Below are positions 36,875 to 46,028 of a DNA stretch of 64,000 bases, piece after piece. The translations under genes and the position numbers were made by a program. This DNA is from 21-14-0-10-32-9 sp041660865 (GTDB lineage: Archaea; Nanobdellota; Nanobdellia; Woesearchaeales; 21-14-0-10-32-9): NCBI GenBank assembly GCA_041660865.1, contig JBAZVO010000003.1, positions 62,001-126,000 on the forward strand, in the 5' to 3' direction. The stretch's first letter is position 1. The number at the start of each line of letters is the position of its first letter. Below the pieces are notes generated by a model. It was not told the DNA's origin, searched no databases, and saw only the letters and a program-made list of their open reading frames with translations.

Positions 36875-37462
36875 TCAATAAATTGCGTTTATTCCTTTTT
36901 TAACAAGTTTTTCTAGTTTTTTTTCTGTGTTAGGAGTTACTTTTGTTGCATTACCATAATGGAATGCTTTTGTTTTTATTCCACAAAAACCAAGTGTGTC
37001 TTTTGCAACAACTTTGCTTCCTCTTGAACCTGCGAAGTATTTGAAGAAGAAATTAGGTCCTCCGCTTGTTGTGTAAACTAGTGCTTTTTTACCTTTAAGT
37101 AAACCTATAGGCCTTGTGCCTAGTGTTGTTTTTGTGTATTTGAATGCAAATCCTGCACTAAAGACTCTATCAATAAAACCTTTTAATATGGCAGGAGGGC
37201 TATTCCACCAAATCGGATAAATAAAAATTAAATTGTCGGACTTTTGTATTGTGTCTTGAAGTTTTTTATTTATTGGAGAAATTACTTTTTTCCCTCCACG
37301 ATTTAATTCTTCGGCTGTGAAAACAGGGTCGTATTTCATTTTGTATAAATCAAGAACTTCATATTTTTCTTTTTTCTCTTTGAGTTCGGTTTCGATTTTT
37401 TGTAAGATTAATGCATTGTGGCCATCTCTTAATGGATGAGCGTATATTATTGTGGTTTTCAT
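36875..37462 (-). CDS. Flavodoxin-fold NAD(P)H quinone oxidoreductase
   Basis: This 195-aa protein is of the NQO1/KefF/MdaB family. The FMN/FAD-binding start is TTIIYAHPLRDGHN, and the conserved block IYPIWWNSPPAILKGFIDRV follows, with SGGPNFFFK later. It reduces quinones or other electrophiles by two-electron transfer in the cytoplasm. A purine-rich site (GGAG, minus strand) precedes the ATG. It lies 46 bp downstream of the signal peptidase gene, possibly co-transcribed. Confidence 0.9.
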   Translation of the reverse strand: MKTTIIYAHPLRDGHNALILQKIETELKEKKEKYEVLDLYKMKYDPVFTAEELNRGGKKVISPINKKLQDTIQKSDNLIFIYPIWWNSPPAILKGFIDRVFSAGFAFKYTKTTLGTRPIGLLKGKKALVYTTSGGPNFFFKYFAGSRGSKVVAKDTLGFCGIKTKAFHYGNATKVTPNTEKKLEKLVKKGINAIY

Positions 37463-37508
37463 GGTAATTTTCTCCTTTATATTTTTTTTATGTTTTTTTA
37501 TTGCTAAT

Positions 37509-38201
37509 TTATGCGCCTGTAATCAAATTTTTCATGAATATGGCGCCGTTTGCTGCAACTATTTTTATGTACCCTAGATAAGAGATTTTTATTTTTGCAA
37601 CTCCTTTGACATTTTCAGAAAGTATGTATTTTTCATTTATTGTGCTAGCAGTTATTTGCGCAGGATTATTATCTCCTTTAGTTTCATAATATATTTCTGA
37701 GGTGTTTGTTTTATGTATTGCAACAACTCTATGAATTATAGGATAATTTTTTCCTGCATTAAAAACTATAACGTCACCAATTTCTATTTTTGAAGGTTTT
37801 TTACCAACTATAATCATTATATCTCCTTTATTAAATCCATTTTTGAAAGGAAATGTTTGTAGTTCGTTTGGAGTTATGCCTTTTTCAAGATACCATTCTT
37901 CTTGTAAACAATATATATTATTTTTGCAGTATGCAGGGTTTTGAGTCCAATCCTCGCCTGGGTGTTCCATACTGCTGCTTATTACAGCAACAATTGGCAT
38001 TGAAGTTCCAACTATTAATCCTATGAGGGGATAGAAAATAAATCTTATTATTACGAACGCAAGAACTATGCTAACTGCCCAGCTTGCAAGAGAATTATCA
38101 TTCCAAACAAAATTCCAGAATTTTTTAAGATGAATTATATTTATGTTCGTTTTAACGTTTCTCGATTTTTTGTTTGTTTTTTCTTTTTGTTTGGAGCTCA
38201 T
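37509..38201 (-). CDS. Signal peptidase I, archaeal Sec11-like
   Basis: This 230-aa membrane protease removes signal peptides of exported proteins. There is a cytoplasmic Lys-rich start, then helices at about 40-58 and 55-72. The catalytic Ser S77 is in ISSSMEHPG, and H157 in PIIHRVVAI replaces the bacterial Lys. GDVIVF (about 142-147) is the third family block. A 35-40-residue insert after the Ser box carries C92 and C98. A C-terminal hydrophobic segment closes it. Its substrates would include the many surface proteins here. Confidence 0.9.
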   Translation of the reverse strand: MSSKQKEKTNKKSRNVKTNINIIHLKKFWNFVWNDNSLASWAVSIVLAFVIIRFIFYPLIGLIVGTSMPIVAVISSSMEHPGEDWTQNPAYCKNNIYCLQEEWYLEKGITPNELQTFPFKNGFNKGDIMIIVGKKPSKIEIGDVIVFNAGKNYPIIHRVVAIHKTNTSEIYYETKGDNNPAQITASTINEKYILSENVKGVAKIKISYLGYIKIVAANGAIFMKNLITGA

Positions 38202-38416
38202 TTTTAGTCTGTTTTTTATGTTTTTTTGTATTTGGATTGTGTGGTTTTTTTTTGTATTCGGGATTTATGTTAGAGTTTTATGTGTTTGTTTTTTTGCATT
38301 TAGGATTTTTGTATTCGAAATTTTTAATTTTTCCAATAATCTTTCTTGTTTTTTTTATTACTAATATTATTTGATTTCTAGGTATATTTATATATTCTTT
38401 CATCTTCTCCTATTTT
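38202..38416. other. T-rich spacer between divergent signal peptidase and NMD3 genes
   Basis: Extremely T-rich on the plus strand, hence purine-rich upstream of the minus-strand signal peptidase. Open frames of 66-73 codons across it are Phe/Leu/Cys-rich compositional artefacts. A TATA-like ATATTTATATATTC at about 38381-38394 lies about 28 nt before the NMD3 ATG, fitting a leaderless start. Confidence 0.4.
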
Positions 38417-39367
38417 ATGGGAAAATTTTGTCCTAAGTGTGGTAAAATAATAAATTCAGGGCTTTTTTGTGATGGGTGTAATCCTGAAACTATAGATTTT
38501 AAACCTATTAGTATTAAATTATCGCCTTCGGGTAAAGTTTTTATTCAAGGTAAGTGGACTAATTTTAATAATCTTAGAACTTTATCAGAATGGTTAGTTA
38601 AGAAATTTGTTAAACAAAAAGTTATTTTAAATGAGGGTCTTGAGGTTTATGAAGAATTACTTGAGAAGGCAGGCCTTAAAAAAGATTGTGAACTTATAAT
38701 TGAATCAAATGGTAAAGTTTTCAAAGTTCCAATTAATGTTGAAATAACTTTATCACCAGATGTTGCAAAAGTAGGTTCGACGTATTTTGAAGGAATTTTG
38801 CAATTAAGAAATGCAAGACCAGATGTTAAAGAATACATAAAAAATTATGCCTCAAAACATAAAGTTTTCATAAATAAGGTTGTTGAAAAAGATAAAGATG
38901 TTGATTATTTTTTTGTTAGAAAAAGACAATTGCAACCACTTGCTCTAAAGCTTATGAGAAATTTTGGTGCAACGCTTGATAATAATGCGCAATTATTTTC
39001 AAGAAATAGACTTACTAGTAGAGATATTTTTAGAGTTAATGTTTTAGTTTCAATTCCAGATTTTACTCTTGGTGATGTTGTTGAGGTAGAGGATCATCCA
39101 TTTTTTGTAAAAGAAACAAATAAAATTGTAACAGGTATAAATCTTATTACTGGAAAAAAATCAACTTTTAGAAATGAAGATGCATCAGATGTTAAAGTTT
39201 TAAGAAAATACAAATCTAAAATAATGACTGTGCGTCCTGAGCTTCAAGTTATGGATCAAGAATCATATCAACTTATAGATTTGAAAAATCCTCTTAACAT
39301 AGAGACGAGTCAGGATCAGAATATTGTGTTTGTAAAACATAAAAATATTGCGTATTTGATTAAGTAA
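38417..39367 (+). CDS. NMD3-like ribosomal export/assembly factor
   Basis: This 316-aa protein has a zinc ribbon at its start (C5, C8, C18, C21: CPKCGKIINSGLFCDGC). Domains follow that match archaeal NMD3: PINVEITLSPDVAK, then ARPDVKEYIKNY, then GDVVEVEDHPFFVKE and GKKSTFRN near the end. NMD3 binds the large subunit in eukaryotes; archaeal homologues probably act in large-subunit maturation. Only one Cys cluster is visible, fewer than I would expect for the family. It converges on the helicase gene. Confidence 0.83.
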   Translation: MGKFCPKCGKIINSGLFCDGCNPETIDFKPISIKLSPSGKVFIQGKWTNFNNLRTLSEWLVKKFVKQKVILNEGLEVYEELLEKAGLKKDCELIIESNGKVFKVPINVEITLSPDVAKVGSTYFEGILQLRNARPDVKEYIKNYASKHKVFINKVVEKDKDVDYFFVRKRQLQPLALKLMRNFGATLDNNAQLFSRNRLTSRDIFRVNVLVSIPDFTLGDVVEVEDHPFFVKETNKIVTGINLITGKKSTFRNEDASDVKVLRKYKSKIMTVRPELQVMDQESYQLIDLKNPLNIETSQDQNIVFVKHKNIAYLIK

Positions 39368-39392
39368 TTAATTATTTTTTAAATTTTTTAAT

Positions 39393-41012
39393 TTATTCTC
39401 CAAAATCATGTAAAGATATTTGTCCTTTTCTTTTGTTTGGTCTAATTTTTATTTTTTCTTCTGATAAATCTTGACCGACTTGTTTTTTAACATCGAGGGC
39501 TAATTTGTCGCCGATGATTGCGCCAAGAATTGATATGTCTATTTTTTTTATATCGCCAATGTCGCGTATTTTATTATTGAACATTTTTCTTGCTCTAACT
39601 CTTCCTATTCCTTTGAGTCTGACAAGTGGAAGTAATTCTTCTTTGATTCCTCCTTTTAATCTTTCGCGAAGTTTTAAAATTTCTTTACCTACGTTGCGAA
39701 ACCCTTGTATTTTACTTAAATCATAAGAAGAATATAATAGCCAATCTCCTCTATCGAGTTTGGAATTCAAATCACCTGGAGTGATATTCATATCTTCAAG
39801 TAATATTTCTTCGCTTGTTTCATTTATCCATTGTTCTAAAATTATCGCGGTTTTAATGCTGTTTGTAAATTCATCAAATTCATCAGAGTAAGAATCAGGG
39901 ATTTCTGATAAAAGATTAGATTCTTCAAGAACAATTTTTTCATTCACTAATTCTATGTCTTTTTTTCTAACTTTATTTAATGGTCTTAATTCAAGCGTTG
40001 AACAAATCATGTGAAGAAGTGCAAATGGAGTTACTATTTGTGTTTGATTTGATGCTGATTTTTTCATGCATTCAAGTAAATAATGTGCGGTTTCTGGGTC
40101 GAGATAAAGTTCGGCTACTCTTTCGCCTAGTTTTGTTGCTTTTAGTTCTTTTTCTTTTTTCTTCGAGAAATTTTTAGCACTAGAAAAAAGACTTTTCTTT
40201 TTTTCTTTTTCATCATTTTCAAGATCTATAATGTTAATGAATTCCCAATCTTCTAATTTTTGTAGAATGTTTTCAATTATAATATTTAGTGCGGAAATAT
40301 CTTTGTATTGGTGAGCATAAAATGTTTTGCTCATAAATTCAGTTAAAGAAGTTGTACTTTTAGTGTAGCCTGTTGCGATTAGTGATAAAACGTATGTTCT
40401 CATAACGGGTTCAACTGCGAGTTTTGAGAGGATGTCTTCAGGTTCGCCATTAATGTATTGTTCCCAAATTTCTTCTTGTTCTTCAACGCTACTTGCGATA
40501 CATATTGCTTGTCCTTCATTATCATATGATGGTCTTCCAGCTCTACCTGCCATTTGTTCATATTCAAGAACAGGAATATTTGACATTCCCCATCCTCCGT
40601 TAAATCTTTTTAGATCTTTAATCACAACTCTAAATGCAGGTAAATCAAGGCCAGCGCCTAGTGTAGTTGTACTGCATATTATTTTTATTTTTCCTGCTCT
40701 AAAATTTTCTTCGACAATTGCTCTTTGTTCGCTATGAAGTCCAGAATGGTGAAATGATACGCCTCGTCTAATAATTTTCGCGAGTCGTTTACATTGTTTT
40801 GTGGGTGCGCTTAGAACTTTTTCTATTTTATTTGCAAGTTCAATTAATTCAGGAGTTTCTGTGCTTTTATCAAGAGTTGAATATATTCTCTCAGCTGAGG
40901 CTTCTGCACTTTTTTTAGTATTAAAAAAAGCGAGCAATTGTTTATTTAAATTCAGTGTATTAAGAGATATATTTATGACTGGGTCATCGGTTTTCTCTTC
41001 TATGTTAATCAT
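39393..41012 (-). CDS. Hel308/Ski2-like helicase lacking the first RecA domain
   Basis: This 539-aa protein starts directly at RecA domain 2: LLAFFNTKKSAEASAERIY (motif IV region), FHHSGLHSEQR, STTTLGAGLDLPA (motif V) and QMAGRAGRP (motif VI). These are followed by winged-helix/ratchet-like regions and a helix-hairpin-helix end (LVRLKGIGRVRARKMF). Full Hel308 proteins are about 700 aa, with Walker A and DEAH/DEXH in domain 1, both absent here. A TATA-like AATATTTAAAAG 25-35 nt upstream of the ATG shows it is a stand-alone transcript. It may need a separately encoded domain 1. Confidence 0.85.
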   Translation of the reverse strand: MINIEEKTDDPVINISLNTLNLNKQLLAFFNTKKSAEASAERIYSTLDKSTETPELIELANKIEKVLSAPTKQCKRLAKIIRRGVSFHHSGLHSEQRAIVEENFRAGKIKIICSTTTLGAGLDLPAFRVVIKDLKRFNGGWGMSNIPVLEYEQMAGRAGRPSYDNEGQAICIASSVEEQEEIWEQYINGEPEDILSKLAVEPVMRTYVLSLIATGYTKSTTSLTEFMSKTFYAHQYKDISALNIIIENILQKLEDWEFINIIDLENDEKEKKKSLFSSAKNFSKKKEKELKATKLGERVAELYLDPETAHYLLECMKKSASNQTQIVTPFALLHMICSTLELRPLNKVRKKDIELVNEKIVLEESNLLSEIPDSYSDEFDEFTNSIKTAIILEQWINETSEEILLEDMNITPGDLNSKLDRGDWLLYSSYDLSKIQGFRNVGKEILKLRERLKGGIKEELLPLVRLKGIGRVRARKMFNNKIRDIGDIKKIDISILGAIIGDKLALDVKKQVGQDLSEEKIKIRPNKRKGQISLHDFGE

Positions 41013-41035
41013 GATAAATATGGTTAGCGCTTTGC

Positions 41036-41048
41036 TCTTTTAAATATT
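41036..41048 (-). promoter_or_regulatory. TATA box of truncated helicase gene
   Basis: On the minus strand AATATTTAAAAG is centred about 30 nt before the ATG at 41012, an archaeal core promoter with little or no leader. It argues that the short form of the helicase is the expressed unit. Confidence 0.5.
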
Positions 41049-41177
41049 GTTCCTATTAGTCCAGTGTTGAGTCAAAAAGAGGATAATTAGGACTTTAGGT
41101 CTTGTTTTGAATTTTTTTGGAAAGTTTTTGGAGGTGTTTTTAGAAATATTTATTAGGAGGTATTTCATTTAACAATT

Positions 41178-41822
41178 ATGTGGGTTTTAAAGCTGAAATT
41201 AAGTTGTGAGAATTTTTTACTCGGAAGTCTTGCTCATAAATTTAATGTTGATCTTACAGGTTATAGTTTAGGTTATTATAAAGATAAAAATAATTTGTAT
41301 TTAACAACTGCTGGTTTGATTATTGGTGATGACAAAAACAAAAAAAAGGTAATTAACTATCTTAAAAAGAATAAACAGTTTGTATATTTCGAAACAAATG
41401 GTGATTTTATCGTCAATGTGTCTAAACAACCTTTGTATTTAGAGCCTGTTTATAATCCTAAATTCATAAGGTCTAGTCCTGATTTTATTTCTCGTGAAGG
41501 ATACCATATTTGGGAGATTGCTAGTTGGCGCAAAGATGATTTATTACCTGTAATTGATATTGCAAAGAAATATTATGGTGGTAAAATTTTAAAATTAAAA
41601 AAAGAAAAGTTGACAACAATTTCATTTACTTCTTTTTTGCCTGATTTATCAGATAAGCAAAAAGAAGCATTTGATTTGGCAAATGCGGAAGGGTATTATT
41701 TTTTCCCAAGAAAAACAAATATGCATAAGCTTGCGAAAATTATGAAGGTGTCTTATTCTACATATCAGGAGCATTTACGAAAAGCAGAATCTAAACTTAT
41801 TCCTGACCTTAAACGAAAATAA
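41178..41822 (+). CDS. Bat-type (HTH_10) transcriptional regulator
   Basis: This 214-aa protein ends in the HTH_10 domain typical of bacterio-opsin-activator-like proteins: LSDKQKEAFDLANAEGYYFF, RKTNMHKLAKIMKVSYSTYQ and EHLRKAESKL (about 155-210). The N-terminal 150 residues form an unrecognised beta-rich domain, probably ligand-sensing. It lies 71 bp before the SSS symporter gene in the same direction and may control that transporter. Confidence 0.85.
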   Translation: MWVLKLKLSCENFLLGSLAHKFNVDLTGYSLGYYKDKNNLYLTTAGLIIGDDKNKKKVINYLKKNKQFVYFETNGDFIVNVSKQPLYLEPVYNPKFIRSSPDFISREGYHIWEIASWRKDDLLPVIDIAKKYYGGKILKLKKEKLTTISFTSFLPDLSDKQKEAFDLANAEGYYFFPRKTNMHKLAKIMKVSYSTYQEHLRKAESKLIPDLKRK

Positions 41823-41825
41823 CTG

Positions 41826-41839
41826 CCGTTCATAAACGG
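41826..41839 (+). promoter_or_regulatory. Short hairpin between regulator and symporter
   Basis: CCGTT-CATA-AACGG forms a perfect 5-bp stem with a 4-nt loop three bases after the regulator stop codon. It could be a processing or attenuation element between the two genes. Evidence is only the inverted repeat. Confidence 0.3.
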
Positions 41840-41893
41840 GTAAAATTTGATATAGTTTTCTTTGTTTCTTAAAGAAGTTTTGGGGAATACCTT

Positions 41894-43306
41894 ATGCAAA
41901 ATATTAATATGACTTTAATTATTTTAATTAGTTATTTTGTTTTAATGTTAATTATAACTTGGTATTTTTCTAGAGCTCAATCTTTAGAAACTTATTTTAT
42001 TAATAAAAGAAAAACGAGTTTGTGGTTGATGGTGTTTTGCACAGTCTCAACTATTGTAGGCGCGACTGCTACAATTTCTGTAGTTTCAGAAGTTTCTAAT
42101 TCAGGAATATCTTATGGTCTCGTTTTACTTATTGCATTTATGGTAGGAGTTTTAGTTTTAGCACTTGTTGCTAAAAAGATGAAGAGTTTTGGAGATAAAT
42201 ATGGCGCGTATTCTATTGCTGATATATTTCATGGTAGATTCGATAAGAAAAATCATATTTTAGTTAGTATTTTACAATTATTTATTTTGATTGGTTGGAT
42301 TGCAACGAATATTGCGGGCATTTCTATTATTTCTTCATTAGTTCTTGGGGTAAATTATGGTTTAGCAATTGCTGTTGCTGTTTTAATAACTATTATTTAC
42401 TCAGCTATTGGAGGATTGAAAGCAGATATTATGACTGATTTTGTTCAATTTTGGGTTATATTAATTCCTTTTATCGTGATGTTTTTTTTAGGTTATGCAA
42501 AAATAGGAAGCATTAGTAATTTAGTTCACAAGTTACCTGAAGGTCATTTAAATTTATTTAATTTTGGAGGAATTGCATGGTTTCTTGGAACAATACTTTT
42601 AAGCGGATTCATATTTTTAGGAACAGCATATCATTGGCAAAGAACACTTTCTGCAGAGAACGAAAAAGTTGCTAGAAATTCTTATTTTTTATCAATTCCG
42701 TTTCTGTTTATAATTGGAATCATGATTATTTTTTTCGGACTTTTATCTTCTGTTCTTTTAAAGAACACGTTGCAAGATTTTGCTATTTTTAATTTAATGA
42801 GTTATTTACTTCCTCCAAGTCTTACAGGACTAGGTTTTGCAGCAATTCTTGCAGCAATCATGTCATCAGTAGATAGTTCTATGGTTGCAGGATCTACAAT
42901 AATTTACAAATTGATGTATAAAGATAAGTTAAAAAATAAAATATCAATAGATGTAAAAAGCGGGATTGAGAATAAGCATATAAAAAATGAGAAAAAGAGA
43001 GTTCTTATTGCAAGAATTATTACTGCAGGATTTGGTATAATTGCAGGGGGCATTGTTTTAATTATTCCAAGTATAGTTTCATTATCTTTGCTTGTATCTT
43101 ATATGACTTTGATATTTGTTCCTGCTATATTGGCGGCTTTGTATTCAAAGAAAACATCGGCTAATGCAAGTTTTTACTCTATTTTATTAGGTTTTTCACT
43201 TTTGATAATTTTGTTTCCTGTGCTTGGAAAGAACGCATTTATTATTCCTGTTTTGATGGCGACGAGCATAGTTTTGTTTTATGATAAAGTGTTCAAGAAA
43301 AAATAA
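41894..43306 (+). CDS. Sodium:solute symporter (SSS family)
   Basis: This 470-aa integral membrane protein has about 12-13 helices. The family is recognised by the early segment SLETYFINKRKTSLWLMVF, by GATATISVVSEV, by SAIGGLKADIMTDFVQFW and by ILAAIMSSVDSSMVAGSTI, which carries the conserved sodium-site serines in helix 8. It resembles proline/pantothenate-type carriers; the substrate cannot be told. It is preceded by the Bat-type regulator. Confidence 0.93.
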   Translation: MQNINMTLIILISYFVLMLIITWYFSRAQSLETYFINKRKTSLWLMVFCTVSTIVGATATISVVSEVSNSGISYGLVLLIAFMVGVLVLALVAKKMKSFGDKYGAYSIADIFHGRFDKKNHILVSILQLFILIGWIATNIAGISIISSLVLGVNYGLAIAVAVLITIIYSAIGGLKADIMTDFVQFWVILIPFIVMFFLGYAKIGSISNLVHKLPEGHLNLFNFGGIAWFLGTILLSGFIFLGTAYHWQRTLSAENEKVARNSYFLSIPFLFIIGIMIIFFGLLSSVLLKNTLQDFAIFNLMSYLLPPSLTGLGFAAILAAIMSSVDSSMVAGSTIIYKLMYKDKLKNKISIDVKSGIENKHIKNEKKRVLIARIITAGFGIIAGGIVLIIPSIVSLSLLVSYMTLIFVPAILAALYSKKTSANASFYSILLGFSLLIILFPVLGKNAFIIPVLMATSIVLFYDKVFKKK

Positions 43307-43368
43307 TAAAAAAAGTGTTGACCTATTTCAGAGAATGCGTCGTTCAAGGGCAAAATTAATATACTCGG

Positions 43369-44460
43369 ATGAAGGTCTTTGTTTTAATGCAAATGATTTA
43401 TGTAGATACAGAAGATAAACTTAATCAAGAAGCGAAAGTATGGGCAACTTGTAGTGAACTTGGAATTGATATAGAATGTGAGAATAATCTTCACCATTAT
43501 GGTGCATATATTTCAATTGTTCAAATATCATCTAAAGATAAGGATTGGATTGTTGATGTTTTAAAATTAGGAAATGTTCAAGCTCTTGTAGAGATGCTTG
43601 AAAATAGAGCTATTCTAAAAATATTTCATGATGTTAGTTTTGATTTTAGAATTTTGAAGCATCAATTAGGTTGTATGCCTAAAAATATTTTTGATACTCA
43701 ACTTGCAGCTCAAATTTTAGGTAAACGAGATTTAGGTTTAGGATCTTTACTTCATGAGTATTTTAGTGTTGAAAAAGAAGCTAAATTTCAAATGGCTGAT
43801 TGGACTATTCGTCCTTTAACGCCTGAAATGATGAGTTACGCAGTTAAGGATACTAATCATTTACTTGCTCTAAAAGATGTTCTTAGAAATGAAATTATAG
43901 CTAAGAATAGGCTTTTGTGGATGGAAGAAGAATGTATAGTAATTGAAAAAACAAATTTTCAATATAAAGAAGGAGATTTTTTTGATATAAAAGGAGTTAG
44001 TAAACTTTCAGATTCAGAAAGATCGGTATTAAAAAAAATGTTTGATTTAAGAGAATTTCTGGCAAAAAAAGTAAATAGACCCGTTCATTATATTATAAGC
44101 ACTAGAAGAATGCTTGAACTTGCAAAAGATCCTCTATCGCTTGATGAATGGAAGAACCTTAAAGGCGTTCATCCTATTGTTAAAACAAGGGCTAATTTAT
44201 TTTTTGACGAAATAGAAAAAGCAAAACATATGGGAATTGGTATGCCAAAAAAAGGGCCTAAATTGCATTATACTCAGAAACAAAAAGATGAATTTGAAAG
44301 ATATGGTTTAATTAGAGATAAAATTGCTGAACGTTTAGGGCTTGAAAGACATATGGTTTTGAGTAAAGATCAAATAAAAGATATAGTTGTAACGGGCAAA
44401 ATGGATACTTTAAGTGTTTGGCAAAAAGATTTAGTTCTTGAGGAATTAAGAAATTCATAA
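43369..44460 (+). CDS. RNase D-like 3'-5' exonuclease with HRDC domain
   Basis: This 363-aa DEDDy exonuclease has Exo I DIE (D34, E36), Exo II HDVSFDFRIL (D88 region) and Exo III Y157-x3-D161. After it come one HRDC domain (about 205-285, SERSVLKKMFDLREFLAKK) and a C-terminal part with a second HRDC-like repeat ending in VTGKMDTLSVWQKDLV. RNase D/Rrp6 proteins trim 3' ends of stable RNAs. The ATG follows an AATTAATATACTC element, so a nearly leaderless start is likely. Confidence 0.92.
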   Translation: MKVFVLMQMIYVDTEDKLNQEAKVWATCSELGIDIECENNLHHYGAYISIVQISSKDKDWIVDVLKLGNVQALVEMLENRAILKIFHDVSFDFRILKHQLGCMPKNIFDTQLAAQILGKRDLGLGSLLHEYFSVEKEAKFQMADWTIRPLTPEMMSYAVKDTNHLLALKDVLRNEIIAKNRLLWMEEECIVIEKTNFQYKEGDFFDIKGVSKLSDSERSVLKKMFDLREFLAKKVNRPVHYIISTRRMLELAKDPLSLDEWKNLKGVHPIVKTRANLFFDEIEKAKHMGIGMPKKGPKLHYTQKQKDEFERYGLIRDKIAERLGLERHMVLSKDQIKDIVVTGKMDTLSVWQKDLVLEELRNS

Positions 44461-44503
44461 TACTTGAATAATGAGTTAATTTGAGTGTTGAGTTAATTTA
44501 GAA

Positions 44504-45517
44504 TTATTTTGTTTTCTTTTTTGTTTTTTTTAGTTTTGTAGTTTGAGCTTTTTTAGATTTAATATTCTTTTTTTTCTGTTCTAGTTGTGTTTGTTTTTTC
44601 CCAAAAATAAGCGATAATACTATTGATAAGGCAAGTAATGAAAATACGACTATTAATGATGTTCCAATTGATATATGAACCCAATCCATTATTATCATTT
44701 TAACTCCTATAAATGTTAGTATTAATGCTAGACCGTAACTTAAATATTTGAATGTGTCGTGTATTTTTGCAATAACAAAATACAATGATCTAAGGCCTAA
44801 AATTGCAAAAATATTAGATGTGAATACAATGAATGGATCCGTTGTTATTCCAAATATTGCAGGAATTGAATCGAAGGCAAAAACAACATCTGAAAATTCA
44901 ACAACTATTAATGCAACAAATAGAATTGTAACTGCTCTTCTTCCATTTTGTCTTGCAAATAAATTGCCTTTTTTGTGCTCTTTTACAACAGGAACTATTT
45001 TATGTATTGTTCTAACAATCCAACTTTGATGAGGATCATAATCTTCATCTTTTTTAATAACCATATGTATTGCTGAATATATTAAGAATGCGCCAAATAA
45101 GTAGAATATCCAATGGAATTTATCAACAAGAGCTGAACCTAATATTATTAAGAGTCCTCTTAAAAATATTGCGCCTACAATTCCCCAAAATAATATTTTG
45201 TGTTGGTATTTTTTTTCTACTCTAAAGCTTGTAAATATTAAGAAGATTACAAATATATTATCTATACTTAATGATTTTTCAAGAAGATATCCTCCGAGAA
45301 ATGTCATTGCTTTTTCAGAACCAAATTCTAAATATATGAATAAATTAAATAGCATTGCAACGCCGAACCATACTCCTGTCCAAACTAATGCTTCTTTAAC
45401 TGATACTTCGTGTTGTTTTTTGTTAAATACTCCAAGATCAAGAACCAGAAAGATTGCAACAAGTATAAGAAAGCCTATCCACATAAATATAGGATCTACA
45501 CCTGGAATTGTAATCAT
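44504..45517 (-). CDS. TerC-family membrane protein
   Basis: This 337-aa protein has about nine membrane helices and the TerC signatures LVLDLGVFNKK near the start, GGYLLEKSLSIDNIFVI with conserved acidic residues, and FSDVVFAFDSIPAIFG in the second half. The family (TerC/Alx) is linked to metal, especially manganese, export. The C-terminal tail is very Lys-rich. No PRPP or yybP-ykoY-type leader was recognised. It is monocistronic. Confidence 0.93.
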   Translation of the reverse strand: MITIPGVDPIFMWIGFLILVAIFLVLDLGVFNKKQHEVSVKEALVWTGVWFGVAMLFNLFIYLEFGSEKAMTFLGGYLLEKSLSIDNIFVIFLIFTSFRVEKKYQHKILFWGIVGAIFLRGLLIILGSALVDKFHWIFYLFGAFLIYSAIHMVIKKDEDYDPHQSWIVRTIHKIVPVVKEHKKGNLFARQNGRRAVTILFVALIVVEFSDVVFAFDSIPAIFGITTDPFIVFTSNIFAILGLRSLYFVIAKIHDTFKYLSYGLALILTFIGVKMIIMDWVHISIGTSLIVVFSLLALSIVLSLIFGKKQTQLEQKKKNIKSKKAQTTKLKKTKKKTK

Positions 45518-45623
45518 TTGGAAATAAAATATGGGTGGCGTTATAAAGGTTTCTACTCTAAAGTTACTTTTTTTGCGAAATATTTATAAGTTATAAAATA
45601 TAATTGGTAGTAAAGGTTATTAT

Positions 45624-45956
45624 ATGTCTAAAACAACAGATGATGGAAAAATATGTGCGATTCTTGCATACGTTTTAGTTGGTATTGTTTGGTTTTTCTT
45701 AGATAAAAAAATGAATAAAAATACTTTTGCTAAATTTCATGTTAAACAAGCTATTATTTTTATAATTATACTTTTAATTGCAAATCTTGCAGTTGCATTA
45801 TTTTCTATAATAAGTAAAATGTTTGGTTCAATTCTTGGAGCTATAATATATACGTTACTTGCAATTATTTGGGTAGTATCAATAGTTTATGCTGCAGCGG
45901 GTAAAGAAAAGGGGCTTTTAGTTTTTGGAAATTTTGCAAGAATTTTAGAATTCTAA
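45624..45956 (+). CDS. Small membrane protein (DUF4870-like)
   Basis: This 110-aa protein has three to four hydrophobic segments. The pattern KICAILAYVLVGIVWFFLDK, FAKFHVKQAIIFIIILLIA and the third helix FGSILGAIIYTLLAIIW resembles the DUF4870/Tic20-like small membrane proteins (conserved F-H-x-K-Q-A). Function is unknown. A TATA-like TTATAAAATATAATTGG occurs 30-45 nt upstream. Confidence 0.72.
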   Translation: MSKTTDDGKICAILAYVLVGIVWFFLDKKMNKNTFAKFHVKQAIIFIIILLIANLAVALFSIISKMFGSILGAIIYTLLAIIWVVSIVYAAAGKEKGLLVFGNFARILEF

Positions 45957-46028
45957 ACTTTATTTGTACGTATTTAGTATTGGTGTTTTATCGCAAGTTT
46001 TAAATGTCTATTTTTTATTCTATATTAA

